From positions 622,784,476-622,848,475 of the forward strand of contig NC_081408.1 in assembly GCF_030272615.1 (NCBI RefSeq): a DNA stretch of 64,000 nucleotides. Direction: 5' to 3'. This DNA comes from Cryptomeria japonica (Eukaryota > Streptophyta > Pinopsida > Cupressales > Cupressaceae). The number at the start of each line of letters is the position of its first letter. Within the stretch, counting starts at the first letter, position 1. The notes below the pieces were generated by a model that saw only the letters and a list, made by a program, of their open reading frames with translations, made no database searches and had not been told where the DNA came from. The translations under genes and the position numbers were made by a program. Positions 48,122 through 58,046 of the stretch are shown in pieces.

Positions 48122-48918
48122 TGTTGGCATTCTACACTCTTATGAGAATAGGTGATGTTGTCATTGATGGCAACCATCTGTCAACCTTCTGGCATTCATC
48201 TGGTAAGCCACCAACAGTTACCGACACTGGTAATAGACATCTACATACACTAGCAGGCACTTCACCGACAGCAGCAACAATACATACCGACACTCCAACC
48301 GACAGGGAATACACTTTTGTTTATTGTATTTTACTATAATTATCTTTTGTAAGCCGACATGGTACATTATAATAGACTCATATATGTATGAGATCTTGTA
48401 AGTCATTATGACATGAAGAGAATGAAAGAATAAGAGGATGATATATGTGAATGCATAAGACAAATTTTGTAAAAGGTTTTGGTTATAGAATAAGCTTAAA
48501 CTGGTACTGAACCTGGCATAGTTGATGCTGATTTGAAGCAGTACATTGTATTGGATTTTATAATCCACTTTTGTAGTCAGTGTGAATCTTATTGAGCAGT
48601 GAGCTCTAGGCAGTTGGCCTCCCTGCATGTGCAGGCCCCTCATTGTAATAATATTTATTCATTAGCCAGTGAGTGAATATTATGGGTCATAAATGCCACC
48701 AAGGTTTTTCCCACACCGGGTTTCCTCATTAAATATCTTGTGTTATAGTGTGTTCTCTATGTTGTCTCTATTATTCTTATTTGATGCATTAATTCTTATT
48801 TACCGGTACACTGTTTTGGGATGCAAAGTTCTTAATAAGTCTAAATATTTTGCAAACCGGTTAGTTACTGATTCACCCTGCCCTCTCAGTATCTTTGGGA
48901 CTATCATTAGTCCTAACA
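48122..48918 (+). repeat. LTR A, first LTR of the tandem array
   Basis: 797 bp, TGTTGGCATTC...CCTAACA, followed by AT and the primer site. It contains the GGTTTTTCCCACACCGGGTT block near 48700 and the CCCTCTCAGTATCTTTGGGA end. It is closer to LTR F than to LTR B over the first 80 bases, so A and F may be the original outer pair. Confidence 0.92.
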
Positions 48919-48920
48919 AT

Positions 48921-48932
48921 TGGTATAAGAGC
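48921..48932 (+). promoter_or_regulatory. Primer-binding site of copy 1 (initiator-Met tRNA)
   Basis: TGGTATAAGAGC, one change from TGGTATCAGAGC, the complement of the plant initiator methionine tRNA 3' end. It lies two bases after LTR A, as in copia elements. Confidence 0.9.
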
Positions 48933-48989
48933 CTGGTCCTCTATTTTCAAAAGCCTAATAGCTGGAGGAAGATTATGACACTGGTACAG

Positions 48990-51486
48990 ATGGAGAACTT
49001 AAGGAAAAAATTACAAGAAGCTTTCATCGGCATGGGAACTACAAAGGACAACAACATAACTGAATATTTTAAAGTTTTCCAAACAAAAATGAAAACTCGA
49101 GAAAGACTACCGCAGAGTGTAGTGGACAAATATAACAAAGAAATCTGTTTTGTTATCAAGAAGGATGAGACATAGATGGAAGCTGTACTTCCTCAAACTA
49201 TTTGGGTAACTAAAATGGGTTATGAGGTAGATCTCAACATTATTGAGACTTATGCAAAAGCTTTGTTAGATGCACCAAGAGAACCAACGTAACAAGTTTT
49301 TGGTAGTGCTAAAACTATTGAGAGTGATGTAAAAACAATGAAGAATTGAAAGAAAAGAGAAAAGTGAATTAAGGATGCTTCAAAGAAAGTAAAGGAAATC
49401 AAAGAAAATGTTATGAACTTTACGAGGATAACGGCTAGTGAGCTTGAAGGACTGCAACCGGAGGCACACATTTCACCGGTTGGCACATCTTCTGGAACTG
49501 ACAGTGACAAGGCAACAAAGTTCAAAAGAGTTGAGAGGAAGAGAAAACCTTCACCGGTACCCTCTCCTTCACCCAGAAGAACAAGGACCTCGAGGAAGAA
49601 ACAACAATTAGTAAGGGAACCAGCCAAGAAAATAACTCCAAAGAAGAAACAGAAATAGGTCACACCTTCATTATATGATTTGTTAAATGAAATAACTAAT
49701 GATGGAAATCTAGCTAATGTGAGTAAATTGTACAATTCATCTAATGATTCAGAAAAAGAAAGCATTGAGAACAATATTATCTTACACTTGGACATATTTA
49801 TGAAAGTCTTAATTGAAGTTGTGGATGATTTACCAAATGAACTATATAGAAGATTAGATGCAAAAAGGATAGCAATGATGGAAGTGGATAAGAAACTAAA
49901 AGCTGAAAAACTTCTAGCTATTCATCATGTGAATTCACAAGAAGAAATTGATGAATTGATTTGTGAGGCTAACAAATCCATTTTTGCCAGTGGTCACCGG
50001 CAAGTAAGTTTGATGGCAGGTAGAGTAAATGAGATTGCAGAGGAGACTGCTGATAAATGGGATATATTTTTTGTGGAAAAAAAAAAACAAGAGGAATTGA
50101 ACTGACCAAAGAAAATATTCAAAGTGTATCAGAAGGATAAGGATAAGGGAAAATGAAAGATTGGTGGAATTCAAAATATCAAGATTACTGATAATATACG
50201 GCCACCACCTTTGGATACTACACCGATACATACTGATGATCCATCGGTTACTGAAGGTGTCACACATGATGACACTAATCCTGAATCTGAAATACTTTTT
50301 ATCAAGAATGTGGATACTCAAGAAGTGAATATTATTGTGGATAAGGACACTACAGAGGTTAAGGATATTAATGACAACATTGCTGAGAAACTAGTAGATA
50401 CTAAGATCCCAACAGAGCAACCATTGGATATTGAAAAAACTACTGAAGGAAAATATGCTGACACAAGGCCACCTGAGACATAGATACTGAAAGCTAAGAA
50501 ACCTACAAAGGCAGAGGTACATATTGAGGTAGAAAAACCGGTAATCACTGAGACACCCAAACCATCAGACAAACCTTTACAAGTTGAAAGGCAAACTCAG
50601 TCTAATCCATCGGAGGTAAACACAAGCAAAATAGTTACAAATGTTGGAAGCACAAAGGTCATAAAGGTAACTGGTCAGACATCCGACAGTTCATCAAGTG
50701 AATTCAGACCTATAAATTTTACTGAAGTACTCCTGGATTCAATCAAGAAGATTAAAGACTGCAATGCATTGGCTTGCAAGAAAATTGATGACATTTTACC
50801 AGTTCTGAAGTTGATTGCACCAAATTGTAACACCCATCAAGGATTCTTTAGGTAAATTGGACACATTGTACAAATTCATTGCTGACAATGTAATAACTGT
50901 TGATAAAGTAAATGAGGATACAATAAAGAACAGAGTTGAAAAGGAGAAGAACAAATTCTTTGATGATACCATAAAGAAGTGCACTGAACACCAAAACACA
51001 TTACTACCGACACTGAACTCTATAATTTTGGAATATAAAGAGTTGTACAGAGAAACATGCAAACCACACATTCTGACAAAGGATATTGACAAGGAAATCA
51101 GTAAAATGCAGAAAGAAATTGAAGACATAGCCGATAACATAATTCACTCATCCGGCCACATATTAGTTGTTGAGCAAGAAATGGTAGTCTTTGAAGAAAA
51201 ACTAGAGAAACTTGATAAAGAAAAGGCAAGAATAAGGTCTCAAATCAAAGATCTGAAAAATAAACTTGGTCCAAAAATGGACAATCTTATATCACAGAGA
51301 ATGGAAATATCCAAGCCATTAATTCAAGGAGAACGATCATCGAAAGAGCACATGCATCATCTCACCGACATGATCCAATAGACTAAGGCAACCTTGAAAG
51401 ATAGCAAAAGGTTTATGTAGAGTCTTAATTTGGTTTTGGCAGATATATTCTAGATTGTAACCAACCGGTTACAAACTTTGAGGTGA
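48990..51486 (+). pseudogene. Copy 1 fused gag-start/ORF2 C-terminal frame
   Basis: Starts MENLRKKLQEAF (the gag start) and runs in frame into GMGTTKDNNITEYFKVFQTK, which belongs to the middle of ORF2. The gag coiled coil, the zinc knuckles and the N-terminal third of ORF2 are absent. It then follows ORF2: a basic Ser/Pro region (KRKPSPVPSPSPRRTRTSRK), a LANVSKLYN...ILHLDIFMKVLIEVV block, RQVSLMAGRVNEIAEETADK, a Thr/Glu/Asp-rich disordered stretch and C-terminal coiled coils (DIDKEISKMQKEIEDIADN). It ends VTNRLQTLR. Stops at 49173, about 49290, 49348, 49366 and 49656 and a 5-base deletion near 50832 disable it. No enzymatic motif is seen. Confidence 0.75.
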
Positions 51487-51676
51487 CATTTTTACACTCA
51501 TTTGACTATTTTTGACAACCTTTGTCATTGATGTCAAAGGGGAAGTAGTGAAGAGAGAAAAATACTTGTTCATAGGAGATCATTTTCTTAGAGGGAGCAC
51601 ATTTGTTTGGACTTTAGTTTTTGGAACAATTTTTGGATTTTTCTCGAGTGTTGCCATCAATGCCAAAGGGGGAGAT
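51487..51676 (+). promoter_or_regulatory. Multiple polypurine-tract motifs before LTR B
   Basis: Three purine runs: CAAAGGGGAAGTAG near 51535-51548, GAGGGAGCAC near 51590-51600 and CAAAGGGGGAGAT ending at 51676, directly before LTR B. The last is the expected primer. Confidence 0.75.
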
Positions 51677-52465
51677 TGTTGGCATTCTAAACTCCTATGA
51701 GAATAGGTGATGTTGTCATTGATGGCAACCATTTGGAAACCTTCTGGCATTGATCTGGTAAGCCACTGACAGTTATCGGCACTGGCAATAGACATCTACA
51801 TACACCGGCAGGCACTTCATTGACAGCGGCAACAATACATATCGACACTCCAGGCGACAGGGAGTAAACTTTTGTTTATTGTGTTTTAATGTAATTATCT
51901 TTTGTAATCCGAAATGGTACATTGTAATAGACTCATATATGTATGAGATCTTGTAAGTCATTATGACATGAAGAGAATGAGAGGATGATATATGCAAATG
52001 CATAGGGCAAATTTTGTATAAGGTTTTGGTTATAGAATGAGCTTAAACTGGTACTGAACCTGCATAGTTGACGTTGATTTGAAGCAGTACATTGTATTGG
52101 ATTTCATAATCCACTTTTGTAGTCAGTGTGACTCTTATTGAGCAGTGAGCTCTAGGCAGTTGGCCTCCTTGCATGTGCAGGCCCCTCATTGTAAGTAATA
52201 TTTATTCATTGGCCAGTGAGTGAATATTGTGGGTCACAAATCCCACCGAGGTTTTTCCCACTCTGGGTTTCCTTGTTTAATATATTTTGTGATGATGTGT
52301 TCTCTATGTTGTCTTTGTTATTCTTATTTGCTGCATTAATTCTTATTTACCAGTACATTGTTTTGGGATGCAAAGTTCTTAATAAGTCTAAATATTCTGC
52401 AAACTAGTTAGATATTGATTCACCCCCCCTCTCAGGTATCTTTGGGACTATCATTAATCCTAACA
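51677..52465 (+). repeat. LTR B, shared between copies 1 and 2
   Basis: 789 bp, TGTTGGCATTC...CCTAACA. It serves as 3' LTR of copy 1 and 5' LTR of copy 2, a layout that arises by unequal recombination between elements rather than by simple insertion. Confidence 0.92.
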
Positions 52466-52467
52466 AT

Positions 52468-52479
52468 TGGTATCAGAGT
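52468..52479 (+). promoter_or_regulatory. Primer-binding site of copy 2
   Basis: TGGTATCAGAGT, initiator-Met type with a single terminal change. Confidence 0.9.
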
Positions 52480-52536
52480 CTGGTCCTCTATTTTCAAAAG
52501 CCTAATAGCTTGAGGAAGATTCTGACACCGATACAG

Positions 52537-54190
52537 ATGGATAACTTAAGGAAACAATTACAAGAAGCATTCACCGGCATGGGAACTACAAAGGACAACA
52601 ACATAACTGAATATTTTAAAGCTTTCCAAATAAAAATGAAAACTAGAGGAAGACTACCGTAGAGTGTAGTGGACAAATATAACAAAAAAATCTGTTTTGT
52701 TATCAAGAACGATGAGACATGGATGGAAGTTTTACTTCCTCGAACTATCTAGGTAACTGAAATGGGTTATGAGGTAGATCTCAACATTAGTGAGACTTAT
52801 GCAAAAGCTTTGTTAGATGCACCAAGAGAACCAACAAAACAAGTTTTTGGTAGTGCTAAAACTATTGAGAGTGATGTAAAAATAATGAAGCAAAGAAAGA
52901 AAAGAGAAAAGTACATTAGGGATGCTTCGAAGAAAGTGAAGGAAATCAAACAAAATGTTATGAACTTTACTGGGATAATGACTAGTGATCTTGAAGGACT
53001 ACAACCAGAGACACACATTTCACCGGTTGGCACATCTTCTAGAACCGATAGTGACAAGGCAACAGAATTCATAAGAGTTGAGAGGAAGAGAAAACCTTCA
53101 CCGGTACACTCTCCTTCACCCAAAAGAACAAGGACCTTGAGGAAGAAACAACATATAGTAAGGGAACCGACCAATGAACTAACTCCAAAGAAGAAATAGA
53201 AACCGGTCACACCTTCATTAGATGATTTGTTAAATGAAATAACTGATGATGGCAATCTGGCTAATGTGAGTAAATTGTATAATTCATTTAATAATTCTGA
53301 CAAAGAAAGCATTGAGAACAATATTATCTTACACTTGGACATATATAAGAAAGTCTTAATTGAAGTTGTGGATGATTTACCAAATGAGTTGTATAGAAGA
53401 TTAGATGCAAAAAGGATAGCAGTGATGGAATTGGATAAGAAACTAAAAGTTGAAAAACTTCTAGCTGTTCATCCTGTGAATTCAAAAGAAGAAATTGATG
53501 AATTGATTTGTGAGGCTAACAGATCCATTTTTGCCAGGTGTCACCGGCAAGTAAGTTTGATGGCAGGTAGAGTAAATGAGATTGCAGAGGAGACTGCTAA
53601 TAAATGGGATACATTTTTTCTGGAAAACGAAAAAAATAGAGGAATTGAACCGACCAAAGAAAACATTCAAAGTGTATCAGAAGGATAAGGATAAGGGCAA
53701 AGGAACGATTGGTGGAATTCAAAATATCAAGATTACTGATAATATACCGCCACCACCTTTGGATACTACACCGATACCTACTGATGATCCACCAGTTACT
53801 GAAGGTGTCACACATGATGACACTAATCTTGAATCTGAAATACTTTTTATCATGAATCTGGATACTCAGGAAGTGAATATTCTTGTGGATAAGGACACTA
53901 CAAAGGTTAAGGATATTAATGACAACATTGCTGAGAAATCGATAGAAACTAATATCCCAACAGAGCAACCATTGGATATTGGAAAAACTACTGAAGGAAA
54001 AGATGCTGACACAAGGCCACCTGAGACAGAGATATTGACAACTGAGAAACCTACAGAGGTAGAGGTACATATTGAGGTAGAAAAATCGGTAATCACCGAG
54101 ACACCAAAACCATTAGACAAACTTTTACACGTTGAAAGGCAAACTCAGACTCATCCATCGGAGGTAAACACAAGCAAAATGGTTGCAAAT
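52537..54190 (+). pseudogene. Copy 2 fused frame, 3' end deleted
   Basis: Starts MDNLRKQLQEAFTGMGTTKD with the same gag/ORF2 fusion point as copies 1 and 3. The same regions follow up to the Thr/Glu-rich stretch (PPETEILTTEKPTEVEVHIE), then the frame runs straight into LTR C at 54191, so the coiled-coil C-terminus is missing. Stops at about 52660, 52750 and 53197 and a one-base insertion near 53635 break it. Confidence 0.75.
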
Positions 54191-54387
54191 GTTTCCTCAT
54201 TAAATATCTTGTGTTATGGCGTGTTCTCTATGTTGTCTCTGTTATTCTTATTTGCTGCATTAATTCTTATTTACCGGTACACTGTTTTGGGATGCAAAGT
54301 TCTTAATAAGTCTAAATATTCTTCAAACTGGTTAGATACTGATTCACCCCCCTCTCAGTATCTCTGGGACTATCATTAATCCTAACA
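54191..54387 (+). repeat. LTR C, only the last 197 bp
   Basis: From TTTCCTCATTAAATATCTTG to CCTAACA it matches the end of LTR A (more closely than LTR B). The left edge abuts internal copy 2 at a GTT shared by both partners, consistent with a microhomology-mediated deletion of about 1.6 kb that removed the end of copy 2 and most of this LTR. Confidence 0.88.
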
Positions 54388-54389
54388 AT

Positions 54390-54401
54390 TGGTATCAGAG
54401 G
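54390..54401 (+). promoter_or_regulatory. Primer-binding site of copy 3
   Basis: TGGTATCAGAGG, initiator-Met type with one terminal change, two bases after LTR C. Confidence 0.9.
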
Positions 54402-54458
54402 CTGGTCCTCTATTTTCAAAAGCTTAATAGCTTGAGGAAGATTCTCACACCAGTACAG

Positions 54459-56958
54459 ATGGAGAACTTAAGGAAACAATTACAAGAAGCTTTAACCTGC
54501 ATGGGAACTACAAAGGACAACAACATAACTGAATATTTTAAAGCTTTTCAAACAAAAATGAAAACTAGAGAAAGACTACTGCGGAGTGTAGTGGATAAAT
54601 AAAACAAAGAAATCTGTTTTGTTATCAAGAAGGATGTGACATGGCTGGAAGTTGTACTTCCTCGAACTATCTGGGTAGCTGAAATGGGTTATGAGGTAGA
54701 TCTCAACATTAGTGAGACTTATGCAAAAGCTTTGTTAGATGCACCAAGAGAACCAATAGAACAAGTTTTTGGTAGTGCTGAAACTATTGAGAATGATGTA
54801 AAAACAATGAAGCAAAGAAAGAAAAGAGAAAAGTACATTAGGGATGCTTCGAAGAAATTAAAGGAAATCAAAGAAAATGTTATGAACTTTACTGCGATAA
54901 CGACTAGTGAGCTTGAAGGATTGCAACCGGAGACACACATTTCAGTGGTTGGCACATCTTCTGGAACCGATAGTGACAAGACAACAGAGTTCAAAAGAGT
55001 TGAGAGGAAGAGAAAACCTTCACCGATACCCTCTCCTTCACCCAAAAGAACAAGGACCTTGAGGAAGAAAGAACAGACAGTAAGGGAACCGACCAAGAAA
55101 CTAACTCCAAAGAAGAAACAAAAACCAGTCACACCTTCATTAGATGATTTGTTAAATGAAATAACTGATGATGGAAATCTGGCTAATGTGAGTAAATTGT
55201 ACAATTCATTTAATGATTCTGACAAAGAAAGCATTGAGAACAATATTATCTTACACTTGGACATATACAAGAAAGTCTTAATTGAAGTTGTGAATGATTT
55301 ACCAAATGAACTGTATAGAAGATTGGATGCAAAAAAGATAGCAATGATAGAATTGGATAAGAAACTAAAAGTTGAAAAACTTCTAGCTATTCATCCCGTG
55401 AATTCAAAAGAAATTGATGAATTGATTTGTGAGGCTAACAGATCCATTTTTGCCAGTGGTCACCGACAAGTAAGTTTGATGGCAGGTAGAGTAAATGAGA
55501 TTGCAATAGAGACTGCTGATAAATGGGATATATTTTTTGCGGAAAATGAAAAACAAGAGGAATTGAACCGACCAAAGAAGACATTCAAAGTGTATCAGAA
55601 GGATAAGGATAAGGGAAAAGGAAAGATTGGTGGAATTCAAAATATCAAGATTACTGATAATATACCACCACCAACTTTGGATACTACACCGATACCTACT
55701 GATGATCCACCAGTTACTGAAGGTGTCACACATGATGACACTAATCCTGAATCTGAAATGCTTTTTACCATGAATGTGGATATTTAGGAAGTAAATATTA
55801 TTGTGGATAAGGACACTACAAAGGTTAAGGATATTAATGACAACATTGCTGAGAAACCGGTAGAGACTGAGATCCCAACAAGAGCAACCATTCGATACTG
55901 GAGAAACTACTGAAGGAAAAGATGCTGACACAAGGCCACCCAAGACAGAGATACTGATAGCTGAGAAACCTATAGAGGTAGAGATATATATTGAGGTAGA
56001 GGAACCAGTAATCACTGAGACACCCAAACCATCAGACAAACCTTTACAGGTTGAAATGCAAACTCAGATTGATCCACCCGAGGTAAACACAAGCAAAATG
56101 GTTACAAATGTTGGAAGCGCAAAGGTAATAAAGGTAACTGGTTAGACATCTGGCACTTCATCAAGTGAATTCAGACCTACAAATGTTACTGAAGTACTCC
56201 TAGATTCAATCAAGAAGATTCCAGACTGCAATGCATTGGCCTTCAAGGCAATTGATGACATTTTACTAGTTTTGAAGTTGATTGCACCAAATTGTAACAC
56301 TGATCACATCAAGGATTCTTTAGGTAAATTGGACACATTGTCCAAATTCATTACTGACAATGTAATAATGGTTGATAATGTAAATGAGGATACAATAAAG
56401 GACAGAGTTGAAAAGGAGAAGGACAAATTCTTTCATGATACCATAAAGAAGTGCACTGAACACTTGAACACATTATTACCGACACTGAACTCTATAATTT
56501 TGGAATATAAAGAGTTGTACAGAGAAACATGCAAACGACACATTCTGACAAAGGATATTGACAAGGAAATCAGTAAAATGCAGAAAGAAATTGAAGACAT
56601 AGCTGATACCATAATTGGCTCATTCGGCCACATATCAGTCGTTGAGCAAGAAATGACAGTCTTTGAAGAAAAACTAGAGAAACTTGAGAAAGAAAAGGCA
56701 TGAATAAGGTCTCAAATCAAAGAACTGAAAAATAAACTTGGTCCAAAACTGGACAATCTTATATCACAGAGAATGGAAATATCCAAGGCATTACTTCAAG
56801 GGGAACGATCATCAGAAGAACACATGCTGATTCTCACCGGTACGATCCAACAGACTGAGGCAACCTTGAAAGATAGCAAAAGGTTTATGTAGAGTCTTAA
56901 TTTGGTTTTGGCAGATATATTCCAGATTGTAACCAACCAGTTACAAACTTTGAGGTGA
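54459..56958 (+). pseudogene. Copy 3 fused frame, best preserved of the three
   Basis: MENLRKQLQEALTCMGTTKD, then the ORF2 middle and C-terminal parts. The frame is open from 54603 to 55785 (394 codons): ETYAKALLDAPREPIEQVFG, basic region KRKPSPIPSPSPKRTRTLRK, PVTPSLDDLLNEITDDGNLA, HRQVSLMAGRVNEIAIETAD and the KVYQKDKDKGKGKIGGIQNI block. A stop at 54600, a stop at 55785, a one-base insertion near 55878, and stops near 56143, 56701 and 56890 disable it. The C-terminal coiled coils (VVEQEMTVFEEKLEKLEKEK) and the end VTNQLQTLR are present. Function is unknown; basic plus coiled-coil regions suggest a structural or RNA-binding role. Confidence 0.78.
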
Positions 56959-57056
56959 CATTTTTACACTCATTTGACTATTTTTGACAACCTTTGTCAT
57001 TGATGTCAAAGTGGGAGTAGTGGAGAGAGAAAAATACTTATTCAGAGGAGATCATT
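56959..57056 (+). other. Copy 3 3' UTR, left part, cut by the nested element
   Basis: Matches 51487-51585 of copy 1 and includes the first purine motif (CAAAGTGGGAG near 57007). It stops at AGATCATT, where the nested element begins. Confidence 0.85.
57052..57056. repeat. Left target-site duplication of the nested element
   Basis: TCATT, identical to 63815-63819, and both flanks join to give the sequence seen intact in copy 1. Confidence 0.95.
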
Positions 57057-57846
57057 TGTTAAGATTCCAAAATATACTGAGAGGGGGGGGGGGGGTGAAT
57101 CAGTATCTAACCAGTTGACAGATTTTCTGACCTTATTAAATAAATTACATTCCAAAATAGTATACCGGTAAATAAGAATTAATGTAGTAAATATGAACAA
57201 TAAACACAACATAGAAAGAACACCATAACACAAGGTTTTTTGGCAAGGAAACCCAGTGTGGGAAAAACCTCGGTGGGATTTGTGACCCACAATATTCACT
57301 CACTGGCCAATGAATGGAGATTACTTACAATAGGTGGTGCCTGCACATGCAGGAAGGCCAACTGCCTAGAGCTCATTGCTTAATTACAAAAGGAAGTCTC
57401 ACTGACTTACAAAATGGATTATGGAAATCCAATGTGATGTACTGCTACAAAAAGCATCTGCTATGCTAGGTTCAGTATTGGTTTTAAGCTCATACAACAA
57501 CCATAAACCTTACTCCAAAATTTGCCTTAATATTCGCTCATCATATGCATCCTATCATCTATATGTATGTCCAAAATGATCTTCAAGATCTCATACTTAT
57601 TTATGAGTCTTATTAAAATATGCCATGTTAGCTTACAAAAAGTTATTACAGTTAAATACAATATACAATAATCAAAATCCTGTCGGCTAGGGTGTCAGTA
57701 ATCATCTTTGTCGTTGCCGGTGAACTATCTGCCATTGTAGAGTCTGCCGGTGTCGGTGCCTACTGGTGCCATATGATTGCAAGGTTTCCATCAATGACAA
57801 TAACTTGAGTCAACTACAATCCTCATAGGAGTGTGCAATGCCAACA
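57057..57846 (-). repeat. LTR D, 3' LTR of the nested element
   Basis: 790 bp; on + it reads TGTTAAGATTCC...GCAATGCCAACA. A G-run of about 13 bases lies near its left end. Compared with LTR E it has about 15 extra bases near 57735 and scattered, mostly transition, differences. Confidence 0.93.
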
Positions 57847-58000
57847 ATCTCCCCCTTTGGCATTGATGGCAACACCCATGAGAAAAATCCAAAATTGTAT
57901 CCAAAAATTGAAGTCGAAAAATCTTACCAAAACTGTGTGCTCCCCCTAAGTGGATGATCTCTTCTGTCAATCATTTTTCTCTTCTCTACTACTCCCCCTT
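57847..58000 (-). promoter_or_regulatory. Polypurine-tract series of the nested element
   Basis: On the - strand CAAAGGGGGAGAT (57847-57859) primes next to the LTR. Further motifs GGGGGAGC (57940-57948) and AAAGGGGGAGTAG (57983-57996) lie upstream. The multi-PPT layout matches Sireviruses. Confidence 0.75.
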
Positions 58001-58046
58001 TGACATCAATGACAAAGGCTGTCAAAATGTCAACTGAGTGTAGTTA

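Noticed and set aside
48990-56958. Idea that repeated TAG/TGA codons are read through (recoding)
   Set aside because: Stops fall at different places in the three copies and in all frames with indels, as expected for neutral decay rather than programmed recoding.
57080-57093. G-runs at 57080 and 63065 as G-quadruplex regulators
   Set aside because: They are single homopolymer runs near the LTR end, length-variable between copies, without the four-tract pattern.
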